DNA from: Paracoccaceae bacterium | GTDB lineage: Bacteria > Pseudomonadota > Alphaproteobacteria > Rhodobacterales > Rhodobacteraceae | Length of the DNA: 6,125 nt | NCBI GenBank assembly: GCA_016764835.1 | Contig: JAESRD010000279.1 | Span: 1-6,125, forward strand | Reading direction: 5' to 3' | Shown here: one piece after another, positions 1 to 5,804 of the stretch | Position numbering within the stretch: the first letter of the stretch is position 1 | Layout of the letters: every line of letters starts with the position of its first letter | Position numbers and translations under genes: made by a program | Notes under the pieces: model-generated | What the model saw: only the letters and a program-made list of their open reading frames with translations | Databases searched by the model: none | Told to the model about the DNA's origin: nothing

Positions 1-905
1 ACCAAATCCGCAAACGGATGAAAGCCAGCCCCGGCTGGTTCACCGCTCAGCGTGACGCGATTGTTGGCGTGTCTGAAGAGACCACAACCGGCGTACGCCG
101 TCTGTATGAGCTGTTCAAAGACGGCCAGCTGCCTTTCCCGGCAATCAACGTGAATGACAGTGTTACCAAGTCGAAGTTTGACAATAAGTATGGCTGTAAA
201 GAGAGCCTTGTTGACGGGATACGCCGCGCAACTGACACGATGATGGCCGGTAAGGTCGCCGTTGTCTGTGGCTACGGCGATGTTGGCAAAGGTTGCTCTG
301 CCAGTCTGGCTGGCGCCGGTGCCCGCGTGAAGGTCACCGAGGTTGATCCGATCTGTGCGCTTCAGGCAGCGATGGACGGCTTTGAGGTTGTTCTGCTCGA
401 AGATGTCGTGAGCAGCGCTGACATCTTTGTCACCACCACAGGCAACAAAGACGTGATCCGCATCGAGCATATGCGCGAGATGAAGGACATGGCGATTGTT
501 GGCAACATTGGCCACTTCGACAATGAAATTCAGGTCGCAAGCCTGAAGAACCACAAATGGACCAACATCAAAGATCAGGTCGATATGATCGAGATGCCAT
601 CAGGCGCGCGGATTATTCTGCTCTCAGAAGGCCGTCTGTTGAACCTTGGCAATGCCACTGGCCACCCATCCTTCGTGATGTCGGCTTCGTTCACCAACCA
701 AGTTCTGGCGCAGATCGAGCTATGGACCAAGAGCGACGAATATAAGCCCGGCGTCTACATTCTGCCCAAGCATCTGGATGAAAAAGTTGCCCGTCTGCAT
801 CTGGACCGGATCGGCGTGAAGCTGTCGAAGCTGAACAAAGAGCAGGCCGATTACATTGGCGTAAGTGTCGATGGCCCGTTTAAGCCTGAGCATTACCGCT
901 ACTAG
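1..905 (+). CDS. ahcY: Adenosylhomocysteinase (S-adenosylhomocysteine hydrolase), C-terminal part; 5' end cut by window edge
   Basis: This cytosolic NAD-dependent enzyme reversibly splits S-adenosylhomocysteine into adenosine and homocysteine, relieving product inhibition of methyltransferases in the methyl cycle. The reading frame is open to the left edge (first full codon at base 3), so the ATG at 18 is internal. About 300 residues are visible. Counting from that internal Met, they show the SEETTTGV motif (19-26), the Rossmann NAD-binding glycine motif GYGDVGKG (85-92) followed by the acidic VTEVDP strand end, the [12 protein letters not shown] segment, and the canonical C-terminus ending KPEHYRY. 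Alphaproteobacterial AhcY is usually about 460-470 residues, so roughly 160 N-terminal residues, including much of the substrate domain, lie outside the window. No frameshift or lost motif is seen. Identification is by family recall and is secure. A hairpin about 30 bases after the stop probably ends the transcript. Confidence 0.97.
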   Translation, partial: QIRKRMKASPGWFTAQRDAIVGVSEETTTGVRRLYELFKDGQLPFPAINVNDSVTKSKFDNKYGCKESLVDGIRRATDTMMAGKVAVVCGYGDVGKGCSASLAGAGARVKVTEVDPICALQAAMDGFEVVLLEDVVSSADIFVTTTGNKDVIRIEHMREMKDMAIVGNIGHFDNEIQVASLKNHKWTNIKDQVDMIEMPSGARIILLSEGRLLNLGNATGHPSFVMSASFTNQVLAQIELWTKSDEYKPGVYILPKHLDEKVARLHLDRIGVKLSKLNKEQADYIGVSVDGPFKPEHYRY

Positions 906-934
906 GCTTGGCCAACGGTCAGACATAAAAATCA

Positions 935-969
935 GCGCCCAGCGGCGATTCGTTGCTGGAGCGCGCTTT
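935..969 (+). terminator. Probable intrinsic terminator after ahcY
   Basis: GCGCCCAGC (935-943) pairs with GCTGG-A-GCGC (955-964) with one bulged A and an 11-base loop, giving a 9-bp GC-rich stem 30 bases after the ahcY stop. It is followed only by a short GCTTTG tail, so termination on the plus strand may be leaky. An A-rich stretch precedes the stem, so it could also act on the other strand, but no minus-strand gene ends here. Confidence 0.45.
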
Positions 970-1039
970 GCCGCATGATTGGTCAGATTTTGATTGCCGT
1001 GCCCCTATGGCCGCGCTGCCGAGCCAGCACCGTGCCAAT

Positions 1040-1075
1040 ATAAGCGCAAGATAAGCGCTGTATTACAAAGCTTTG
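1040..1075. repeat. Short direct repeat (ATAAGCGC x2, 11-base period) next to a 10-base palindrome
   Basis: ATAAGCGC occurs at 1040-1047 and again at 1051-1058, so the copies are offset by 11 bases, about one helical turn. The second copy also forms a small inverted repeat with the first (AGCGC at 1043-1047 with GCGCT at 1055-1059). Seven bases on lies the perfect palindrome CAAAGCTTTG (1066-1075). This spacing suits a binding site for a dimeric or tandem regulator, but no regulator can be named and chance is possible. It lies about 215 bases before the DUF2853 start. Confidence 0.3.
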
Positions 1076-1290
1076 CGCCGGTATTGCTGTGCGCCCCAAC
1101 CCACAAAAACCCGGCTCATATTCCCCCAACCGGTGCCCAGCTCAATAATTTGAGGGGAAACCTGCGCAGCTATTGCCCGTGACGCGGCGAAAGTCCTTTG
1201 CCAAAGCACCGGTCACGACATAGGCTTGCATCGCAAATGAGCCGCGCCAACAAAGGCGCATGCCAATGATAAAACTGGGGGTAATTCCGA

Positions 1291-1632
1291 ATGGGACGAC
1301 GTGACGATCTGATAGCAAAATATGCTGAAGACCTGAAACAAAAGTGTGGTGTAGAACCGGATATGGAGCTTTTGAGAAAAGTGACCATTGGTTGTGGCCC
1401 CTCTATTTATGACAATGACGCGGCAACAGTTGCGGCCACCCAGCCAACAGAGCTGGAAACGGTCAAGAACAACTTCTTGATCAAAAAGTTGGGTCTGAGC
1501 GACGGGCCAGAACTGATGAGTGCCATCGACAAAGCGATTGAGACTTATGGCAAGTCAGAGCGTAACAAGTTTCGCGCTGTATTCTATTACCTGCTGACAA
1601 AGCATTTCGGCAAAGAATCCGTCTATAAGTAG
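1291..1632 (+). CDS. DUF2853 family protein, 113 residues, function unknown
   Basis: This small soluble protein belongs to the DUF2853 family as I recall it from Proteobacteria; no biochemical role is known to me. It has a charged N-terminal helix (MGRRDDLIAKYAEDLKQK, 1-18), the family's most recognisable segment VTIGCGPSIY (31-40), a central TELETVKNNFLIKKLGL stretch (53-69), and a C-terminal half with YGKSERNKFRAVFYYLL (86-102) ending KHFGKESVYK. The whole protein is predicted helical, without signal peptide or membrane segment, and is full length for the family. The ATG is supported by a GGGGG run (1277-1281) nine bases upstream. It appears monocistronic: a 385-base gap precedes it and a strong terminator follows 48 bases after the stop. 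Family membership is secure and the role is open. Confidence 0.92.
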   Translation: MGRRDDLIAKYAEDLKQKCGVEPDMELLRKVTIGCGPSIYDNDAATVAATQPTELETVKNNFLIKKLGLSDGPELMSAIDKAIETYGKSERNKFRAVFYYLLTKHFGKESVYK

Positions 1633-1679
1633 GCCGTCCCTTGGCTGTTTGCATTGGCTGTCGCTGGCATCTTTTGCAC

Positions 1680-1726
1680 CAAAGCGCCCGGATGGCAGCC
1701 TGCCGCCGGGCGCTTTGTGATTTTGT
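1680..1726 (+). terminator. Strong intrinsic terminator after the DUF2853 gene
   Basis: A perfect 12-bp stem pairs CAAAGCGCCCGG (1680-1691) with CCGGGCGCTTTG (1706-1717). The 14-base loop holds a further 4-bp stem (GGCA 1694-1697 with TGCC 1701-1704). A T-rich tail (TGATTTTG) follows, starting at 1718. The left flank also carries T's rather than A's, so the hairpin is oriented for plus-strand transcripts. Confidence 0.8.
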
Positions 1727-1881
1727 GGCCAAAGTTTGGCACTGGCCAATCCGCTGCGCAGTCAGAGTTGAAATAAATCCAACCTATTTGCCATTTGCCA
1801 AACGCTGCCGATATCTGCATGTTGTTCTTATCTGGCCAGGACGGCTAGACCCAAAAGTCGAGTCACGTGTGGGAGTACACG

Positions 1882-1926
1882 GGGTGAGGGGGGGTCTGTT
1901 GTTCAGGCCCCCCATACCCGTTTCTA
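1882..1926 (+). terminator. G-run/C-run hairpin, possible second terminator or end of a small RNA
   Basis: GGGGGGTCTG (1889-1898) pairs with CAGGCCCCCC (1904-1913) over ten base pairs (one G-T wobble) with a 5-base loop. Across a small internal loop, GGGT (1882-1885) pairs with ACCC (1916-1919). On the plus strand it is followed by GTTTCTAGTTTCG, a weak T-rich tail. On the minus strand, the side of the converging DUF1761 gene, the following bases are C-rich with no T run, so it is a poor factor-free terminator for that gene. It could still block or protect the 3' end of that transcript. Confidence 0.4.
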
Positions 1927-1942
1927 GTTTCGCATGTTTGGC

Positions 1943-2338
1943 TTAAAACAGGTTTAGCACTGTCCCAATAATCGTGCAGCCAATGGTGGCATAGGCGCCA
2001 TCGATCAACAGCAGTTTGCGCGGCTTGCCGCCAAAACCGTAATGGGTGGCGATCCATGGCACGACAAGAAACGCGCCAATGCCAAAGCCCGACACCGGCC
2101 CTTTGCCGACCGTATCAATGCCAGACAGGGCAAAGATATGTCGCATCATCCCGGCCACGATGATCGCCGCGACAAAGGCCGTGATATAGGGCACAGGATT
2201 TGAGGCGTTGAGCGGCCTGCCATCGTCGCCAACCTCGATCTTGGCGGCCTCCATCCATGGTTTAGCCAGAGCCATGTACCAAACCGCGCCAAAGATATAG
2301 GACGCGGCGGCGGCCACGATAACATTGACGATTTCCAT
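1943..2338 (-). CDS. DUF1761 family small membrane protein, 131 residues
   Basis: This is a predicted inner-membrane protein of unknown function. The sequence shows four hydrophobic segments at roughly 4-24, 50-72, 81-100 and 109-130, separated by one hydrophilic loop (about 31-48) and short turns. The first segment contains SYIFGAVWYMALAKPWM, matching the G-x-x-W-Y signature followed by a Trp that I associate with DUF1761. Length is normal for the family. The ATG is well supported by GGGGAGG (2346-2352) seven bases upstream. It lies 76 bases downstream of the EVE gene on the same strand and could be read through from it or start from a candidate promoter in that gap. It converges on the DUF2853 gene. 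The family call rests on topology and signature and is fairly secure. No substrate or partner can be inferred. Confidence 0.85.
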   Translation of the reverse strand: MEIVNVIVAAAASYIFGAVWYMALAKPWMEAAKIEVGDDGRPLNASNPVPYITAFVAAIIVAGMMRHIFALSGIDTVGKGPVSGFGIGAFLVVPWIATHYGFGGKPRKLLLIDGAYATIGCTIIGTVLNLF

Positions 2339-2367
2339 TAGAACGCCTCCCCGAGATTGTTTCGTTA

Positions 2368-2396
2368 ACTATGCCGTCAAAAGCATATTCAGGCAA
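2368..2396 (-). promoter_or_regulatory. Candidate promoter for the DUF1761 gene
   Basis: On the minus strand TTGCCT (2396-2391) and CATAGT (2373-2368) are separated by 17 bases, each matching four of six positions of the standard -35 and -10 hexamers. It falls in the 76-base gap between the EVE gene and the DUF1761 gene, placing a start about 20-25 bases before that gene's ribosome binding site. The matches are modest and read-through from the operon is equally possible. Confidence 0.3.
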
Positions 2397-2414
2397 ATCG
2401 GCGCGCGATTCTCT

Positions 2415-2846
2415 TTAAACTGTGTCCACCCTGTCGGTCGCGGCCATGGCGTTGATGATATCCCATTCCTCGCCCGTCACCGGCTGAATTGACAGCCTTG
2501 TATTCACTGCCAGCACCATCTTGGCCAGCGACGGCGTGGCTTTTACCTCAACCATCGAGATCGGTCGGGGCAGGGCCTGAACGGCCCGAATATCGACGCA
2601 GTCCCAGCGCTCATCATCGGTGGTGCTGTCAGGGTGGCTGAGCGCACAAACCTCGACAATGCCAACAATCTCTAAGCCTTTGCGTGAATGGTAGAAAAAC
2701 CCACGGTCGCCGATTTTCATGAGCCGCATATTGTTGCGGGCCTGATAGCTGCGGATGCCGTCCCATTCTTCGCCGATATCGCCCTCGGCGACCTGTTTGT
2801 CCCAGCCCCAAACGTCGGGCTCCGATTTGAAAAGCCAATAGGTCAT
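2415..2846 (-). CDS. EVE domain-containing protein (thymocyte nuclear protein 1-like), 143 residues
   Basis: This single-domain EVE protein has a PUA-like fold related to the YTH domain, a class known or predicted to bind modified bases in DNA or RNA. The precise bacterial ligand is unknown. Typical motifs are all present: YWLFKSEPD at the N-terminus (3-11), WDGIRSYQARNNMR (28-41), FFYHS (50-54) followed by the GIVEV strand, and LSIQPVTGEEWDII near the C-terminus (118-131). The aromatic residues expected to line the base pocket (Trp4, Trp28, Tyr34, Phe50) are retained. Length is normal. The start lies 2 bases after the gpsA stop, and its ribosome binding site AGAGGA is formed by the last Lys-Glu-Glu codons of gpsA, implying translational coupling. 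The context (tsaD-gpsA-EVE) suggests an RNA- or translation-linked role, but that is inference. Confidence 0.95.
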   Translation of the reverse strand: MTYWLFKSEPDVWGWDKQVAEGDIGEEWDGIRSYQARNNMRLMKIGDRGFFYHSRKGLEIVGIVEVCALSHPDSTTDDERWDCVDIRAVQALPRPISMVEVKATPSLAKMVLAVNTRLSIQPVTGEEWDIINAMAATDRVDTV

Positions 2847-2848
2847 GG

Positions 2849-3811
2849 TTATTCCTCTTTTAAGGGGCGGTTGAGCAGCGCTGTCAGCGCCTCTTGGACA
2901 TGTAGCTTGCCAGCGCAGAGCCCGGCCGTGGCGGCGCAGATCGGCAGGTCAAGCCCGTGTGTCTTGGCCAATGTGAGTGTCGCCCGCGCCGTGGCTGCGC
3001 CTTCAACGGTTACGCTGGGGTCAAAGCTGGCCTTTTGGCCCAGCGCCAGCCCATAGCGGTAGTTGCGCGAGCCATCCGAGGTGCAGGTCAACACCAAGTC
3101 GCCAAAACCGCTGAGCCCGGCCAATGTCTCGGACCTTGCGCCCAAGGCGGTGGCGAGGCGCAACATTTCGGCAAAACCGCGTGTCATCAGCGCGGCGCGC
3201 GCGCTGTCGCCAAAGCCTGCGCCAATCGCCGCACCACAGGCTATGGCAATCACGTTTTTGAGCGCGCCGCCCAGCTCGGCCCCGATCACATCGCCGCTGC
3301 GGTAAAGCCGCAGGGTTGGCGTGGCCAAGGCGTGCTGCAATGTGGCGCACAGGGCTGTGTCTTCGCAGGCGAGCGTCAGTGCTGTGGGCAGGCCGCGGGC
3401 AATGTCTGCGGCAAAGCTCGGGCCGGTCAGCACCGCTGCCGTGGTGCTGGGCAGGGCCGCGCCTATCAGTGCCGACGGCCCGGTGACGGTGGCAAGGTCA
3501 ATGCCCTTGCAACAGGCGATCAACGGTTTGCCAGCCAAATGCGCGCCGTGTTCTTGCAAGAAGCCGCGCAGCTGTTGTGCAGGCACTGCCAGCAACACGG
3601 CGTCGGCCTGCCCCAGCACGGCGGCGTCGCCGGTTGGGCGGACTTCTGGCGGCAGCTCTATGCCGGGCAAACGCGGGCTTTGCCGGTCTTGCGCGGCCTG
3701 CGCCATGGCCTGCGCGTCGCGGCCCCAGAGCGCGATGTCGCGCCCAGCCGCCGCCTGCGAAATCGCCAACGCAGTGCCAAAGGCCCCCGCGCCTGCAACT
3801 GTCAGCTTCAT
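2849..3811 (-). CDS. gpsA: NAD(P)H-dependent glycerol-3-phosphate dehydrogenase, 320 residues
   Basis: This cytosolic enzyme reduces dihydroxyacetone phosphate to sn-glycerol-3-phosphate, the backbone precursor for phospholipids. The N-terminal Rossmann domain opens with the nucleotide-binding motif GAGAFG (7-12) and shows VLLAVPAQ (72-79), CKGI (101-104) and GPSFA (130-134). The helical C-terminal domain carries the conserved catalytic-type Lys185 in GALKNV, the [16 protein letters not shown] helix (201-216), and [22 protein letters not shown] (233-254), whose Arg249-Asn250 pair matches the substrate-phosphate contact in the family. Length is normal. The ATG overlaps the tsaD stop as ATGA (4-base overlap) and is preceded by AAAGGGG about seven bases upstream, so start and coupling agree. 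The third residue in the usual S/T-KG motif region is Cys here, a mild variation. I see no damage. Confidence 0.98.
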   Translation of the reverse strand: MKLTVAGAGAFGTALAISQAAAGRDIALWGRDAQAMAQAAQDRQSPRLPGIELPPEVRPTGDAAVLGQADAVLLAVPAQQLRGFLQEHGAHLAGKPLIACCKGIDLATVTGPSALIGAALPSTTAAVLTGPSFAADIARGLPTALTLACEDTALCATLQHALATPTLRLYRSGDVIGAELGGALKNVIAIACGAAIGAGFGDSARAALMTRGFAEMLRLATALGARSETLAGLSGFGDLVLTCTSDGSRNYRYGLALGQKASFDPSVTVEGAATARATLTLAKTHGLDLPICAATAGLCAGKLHVQEALTALLNRPLKEE

Positions 3812-4947
3812 GACTTTGCCCCTTTGCGCCCAGAGCCGCTAAGCGGCTTTGCTGTGGCATCAAGTGGCCAGCGTGGCCGGGCGGTCAGGTCTGCGCCATC
3901 GGTTAGGCCAAGCCGCAAACGGGCGCCGCCGGCATAGGCGATCATGGCGGCGTTGTCTGTGCAAAGCGCCAAAGGCGGGGCGACAAACGCAACGTTCATT
4001 TCGGCGCAAACCGTTTGCAATGCGGCGCGGATAGGGCCATTGGCCGCGACCCCGCCTGCCACAGCAAAACTAGGGGTTTTGGGCACGCTCTCTTGGTAGA
4101 CCGCCAGCGCCCGCTTGGTCTTTTGTGCTAAAATGTCAGTGACTGCCGCCTGAAATCCAGCCGCCAAATCAGCGCGGTCTTCTTCGGTTAAGCCGCCTTT
4201 TTTCGCCAAAACACCGTCTCTTGCCCGCAATATTGCAGTTTTTAGCCCTGAAAACGACATTTCGCATCCGGGCCGGTTGAGCATCGGGCGGGGCAGGGCG
4301 AAGCGTGTTGGGTTACCATGCAAGCTGGCACGTTCAACTTCTGGCCCACCGGGTTGCGGCAAGCCGAGCAGCCGCGCGGTCTTGTCAAACGCTTCGCCGG
4401 GGGCATCATCTATGGTGCCACCGATACGGCGAAATTCGACCGGGCTTTTGACAATCAGAAACTGGCAATGCCCGCCTGAGACCAGCAGCAGCAGATAGGG
4501 ATAGGGCAGCCCGTCAGTCAGCCGCGGCGTCAGCGCATGACCGGCCAAATGGTTGACGCCGACCAGCGGCAGCCCCGTGGCGGCGGCCAACCCTTTGGCG
4601 CACATCACGCCAGCGATTACCCCGCCAATAAGCCCCGGCCCGGCGGTAACGGCAATGCCATCAAGATCAGCCAGCCCAACATTTGCCTCGGCCAAAGCCG
4701 CCTCGACAGCGTGATCAACTCGCTCAACATGGGCGCGCGCCGCTAGCTCGGGTACGACGCCGCCAAAACTGGCATGCAGGTCTTGCTGACCGTAGATGAT
4801 ATTGGACAGGATCTCGGCGCTCTCATCGCCTTCGCCCACACGCACAACCGCAGCTGCCGTGTCATCACAGCTCGACTCAATGCCCAGAAGCAATAATTTG
4901 GCGAGATTTGGGGTTTGGGTTGCATGCATCTCTATGGCAGGTAGCAT
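3808..4947 (-). CDS. tsaD: tRNA N6-threonylcarbamoyladenosine (t6A37) transferase TsaD, 379 residues as called
   Basis: TsaD, working with TsaB and TsaE, transfers the threonylcarbamoyl group onto A37 of ANN-decoding tRNAs, a near-universal modification needed for accurate decoding. It has the ASKHA-fold signature GIESSCDDT (22-30), [13 protein letters not shown] (61-73), the metal-binding NHLAGH with His133 and His137, LLVSGGHC (154-161), SFSGLK (231-236), VAGGVAAN (296-303) and CTDNAAM (329-335) with the third metal ligand Asp331. Start: the ATG at 4947 is directly preceded by an in-frame TGA, so it is the longest possible form, but no ribosome binding site stands before it and it places 21 residues ahead of GIESS, more than usual. 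Met7 (4929) is an alternative that frees an inverted repeat from the coding region. It heads a minus-strand operon with gpsA (4-base overlap) and the EVE gene and diverges from hemD. Confidence 0.97.
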   Translation of the reverse strand: MLPAIEMHATQTPNLAKLLLLGIESSCDDTAAAVVRVGEGDESAEILSNIIYGQQDLHASFGGVVPELAARAHVERVDHAVEAALAEANVGLADLDGIAVTAGPGLIGGVIAGVMCAKGLAAATGLPLVGVNHLAGHALTPRLTDGLPYPYLLLLVSGGHCQFLIVKSPVEFRRIGGTIDDAPGEAFDKTARLLGLPQPGGPEVERASLHGNPTRFALPRPMLNRPGCEMSFSGLKTAILRARDGVLAKKGGLTEEDRADLAAGFQAAVTDILAQKTKRALAVYQESVPKTPSFAVAGGVAANGPIRAALQTVCAEMNVAFVAPPLALCTDNAAMIAYAGGARLRLGLTDGADLTARPRWPLDATAKPLSGSGRKGAKS

Positions 4948-4957
4948 TCAGCCATAG
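4932..4957. promoter_or_regulatory. Perfect 7-base inverted repeat between divergent tsaD and hemD
   Basis: CTATGGC (4932-4938) and GCCATAG (4951-4957) are exact inverted copies with 12 bases between, their centres 19 bases apart. The right half lies in the short gap between the two called starts and overlaps the weak ribosome binding site of hemD. The left half lies inside tsaD only if its first ATG is used. The layout suits an operator for a dimeric regulator acting on both genes, or a hairpin in a leader. No known consensus is recognised. Confidence 0.35.
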
Positions 4958-4965
4958 GGCAAACA

Positions 4966-5721
4966 ATGCCTGACAGTGAAAGCAAACCGCGCTTTATGCC
5001 AAAACAGACGCCGCTTATCTTGCTAACCCGGCCGGTCGAAGGTGCGCAGCGCTTTGCCGGTCAGCTCGGTGCGGTCGATGTTTTGATATCACCGTTGATG
5101 AAGATAGAGCCGATTGGTGGGCGCCCCCCCAAAGCGGGGGGGCTTGTATTAACGTCCGTCAATGGGGCGCAGGCGGCGGCGCGGCTGGGTATGGCCGCCG
5201 GGTTGACCGCCTATTGTGTTGGCCCGCAAACAGCCAAAGCCGCGCAGGATGCGGGCTTTAGGGTTGTGGCGGCGACAGGCGATGCGGTGGCGCTGTTGGC
5301 TTTGATCAAGCGCAAAGCCCCGGCAGAAAATCTGGTACATATTCGGGGCGAACATGCGCGGGGCAATATAGCCGCGCGGCTAAATGAGGCGGGGATAAAG
5401 TGCCATGAGACCGTGGCTTACCGGCAAACCAGCATGGCCCTGAGCGGCCCGGCACAGGCGGCTTTGGCTGCCAGCCGTCCGCTTATTGTGCCACTGTTTT
5501 CGCCGCGCAGTGCGGCGCTCTTTGCGCAAGCGGGGCCATTTGCCGCGCCGATAGTGGTTGTCGCACTTAGTAGTGCTGTGGCACAGGAAGCGACAAGAAG
5601 CGGCGCATTTTTGCGGCAGGGCGCAATGCTGGGGGGAATGTCTATCGCCGATGCCCCTGATAGTGAACATATGGTCTATGCTGTTTTGTCGGCGTATAAA
5701 CGCTTGATAGATGCTGCGTGA
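4966..5721 (+). CDS. hemD: Uroporphyrinogen-III synthase, 251 residues as called
   Basis: This enzyme closes hydroxymethylbilane into uroporphyrinogen III with inversion of ring D, the branch point to heme, siroheme, cobalamin and chlorophylls. HemD is poorly conserved, but the two-domain pattern fits: ILLTRP (18-23), ISPLMKIEP (41-49), VLTSVNGAQAA (61-71), AYCVGPQTAKAAQDAGF (82-98), LVHIRGEHARGNIAARL (123-139), VAYRQ with the conserved Tyr152, and LFSPRSAALF (177-186). Start: the ATG at 4966 has a weak AGGG (4956-4959). Met11 (4996) would give MPKQTPLILLTRP, the more usual beginning, but has no better ribosome binding site, so the start is unsettled. Codons 53-60 contain C7 and G7 runs forming a hairpin. 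It diverges from tsaD and precedes a probable Mic60-like gene by 83 bases, an arrangement I recall from Rhodobacterales. Confidence 0.93.
   Translation: MPDSESKPRFMPKQTPLILLTRPVEGAQRFAGQLGAVDVLISPLMKIEPIGGRPPKAGGLVLTSVNGAQAAARLGMAAGLTAYCVGPQTAKAAQDAGFRVVAATGDAVALLALIKRKAPAENLVHIRGEHARGNIAARLNEAGIKCHETVAYRQTSMALSGPAQAALAASRPLIVPLFSPRSAALFAQAGPFAAPIVVVALSSAVAQEATRSGAFLRQGAMLGGMSIADAPDSEHMVYAVLSAYKRLIDAA
5123..5143 (+). other. C7/G7 hairpin inside hemD coding sequence
   Basis: GCCCCCCC (5123-5130) pairs perfectly with GGGGGGGC (5136-5143) across a 5-base loop AAAGC, followed by TTGTATT. The all-GC 8-bp stem has the look of a terminator but lies within hemD, where it encodes Arg-Pro-Pro-Lys-Ala-Gly-Gly-Leu, a variable linker of the family. 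Each homopolymer run is a potential slippage site that would frameshift hemD. Confidence 0.6.
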
Positions 5722-5793
5722 ATGGTTGAGAGCCTGCTTTGGGGTAACTAAGGTGGGCAAGCACATGCTAGTAGAGCTGTGTAGGTTTAGATT

Positions 5794-5802
5794 GAGGGGG
5801 GG
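5794..5802 (+). promoter_or_regulatory. G-run ribosome binding site deciding the start of the acidic EP-repeat gene
   Basis: GAGG followed by a run of seven G's (5796-5802) ends two bases before the ATG at 5805. GAGG itself sits seven bases before that ATG, a usual spacing, and favours it over the in-frame Met22 codon. The G7 run makes the spacing prone to length change by slippage. The 83-base gap after hemD also has a weak promoter-like pair, TTGAGA (5726-5731) and TAAGGT (5749-5754), which I do not regard as established. Confidence 0.5.
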
Positions 5803-5804
5803 TT

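Larger units (their letters stand above)
906..1290. other. Intergenic region ahcY to DUF2853 gene, no convincing gene
   Basis: This stretch of 385 bases holds no coding frame that looks like a protein. A 62-codon plus-strand frame at 994-1182 is rich in Pro and Cys, has no clear ribosome binding site and resembles no family I know. Visible elements are the ahcY terminator hairpin (935-964), a pair of 8-base direct repeats (1040-1058), a 10-base palindrome CAAAGCTTTG (1066-1075), the interrupted palindrome CTTTG-C-CAAAG (1196-1206), and a small hairpin GCGCC/GGCGC with a 6-base loop (1244-1259) that would lie in the leader of the next gene. I could not assign a confident promoter. No tRNA or riboswitch fold was recognised. 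Confidence 0.6.
1633..1942. other. Convergent intergenic region between the DUF2853 and DUF1761 genes
   Basis: These 310 bases lie between two convergent genes and hold no believable protein. A plus-strand frame at 1641-1946 runs through the terminator hairpin, has no proper ribosome binding site and matches no family. The region contains the strong terminator (1680-1717), an 8-base inverted repeat GTTTGGCA/TGCCAAAC (1734-1741 and 1796-1803) enclosing an AT-rich segment, a small hairpin CGTGT/ACACG with loop GGGAGT (1866-1881), and a long G-run/C-run hairpin (1882-1919). A small RNA is possible, but no promoter is convincing. Confidence 0.55.

Noticed and set aside
994..1182. A 62-codon plus-strand frame in the gap after ahcY
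   Set aside because: No ribosome binding site, no recognisable domain, Pro- and Cys-rich chance-like composition, and it runs through the repeat cluster.
1734..1803. A 70-base segment closed by an 8-bp stem, resembling a tRNA-sized cloverleaf
   Set aside because: No T-arm with the TTC loop signature, no proper D-arm or 7-base anticodon loop. The inner stems are only 4-5 bp.
1866..1919. Possible signal recognition particle or 6S RNA in the G-rich region
   Set aside because: The conserved GGAAGCAGCC-type core of SRP RNA is absent, and the long bubble-interrupted rod of 6S RNA cannot be formed from the flanks.
1641..1946. A 101-codon plus-strand frame in the convergent gap
   Set aside because: It starts 8 bases after the DUF2853 stop and passes through a strong terminator and a second hairpin. 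The translation is Trp-, Cys- and Arg-rich without family resemblance.
2396..2410. Hairpin AATCG/CGATT with a 5-base loop after the EVE gene, considered as an operon terminator
   Set aside because: Only 5 bp of stem and a three-T tail on the minus strand. It overlaps the candidate -35 element, so read-through is more likely than termination.
2957..3937. A 326-codon plus-strand open frame lying antisense to gpsA
   Set aside because: It is the mirror of a GC-rich, securely identified gene. Its composition (Cys-, Arg-, Gln- and Gly-rich) matches no family, and it has no ribosome binding site of its own.
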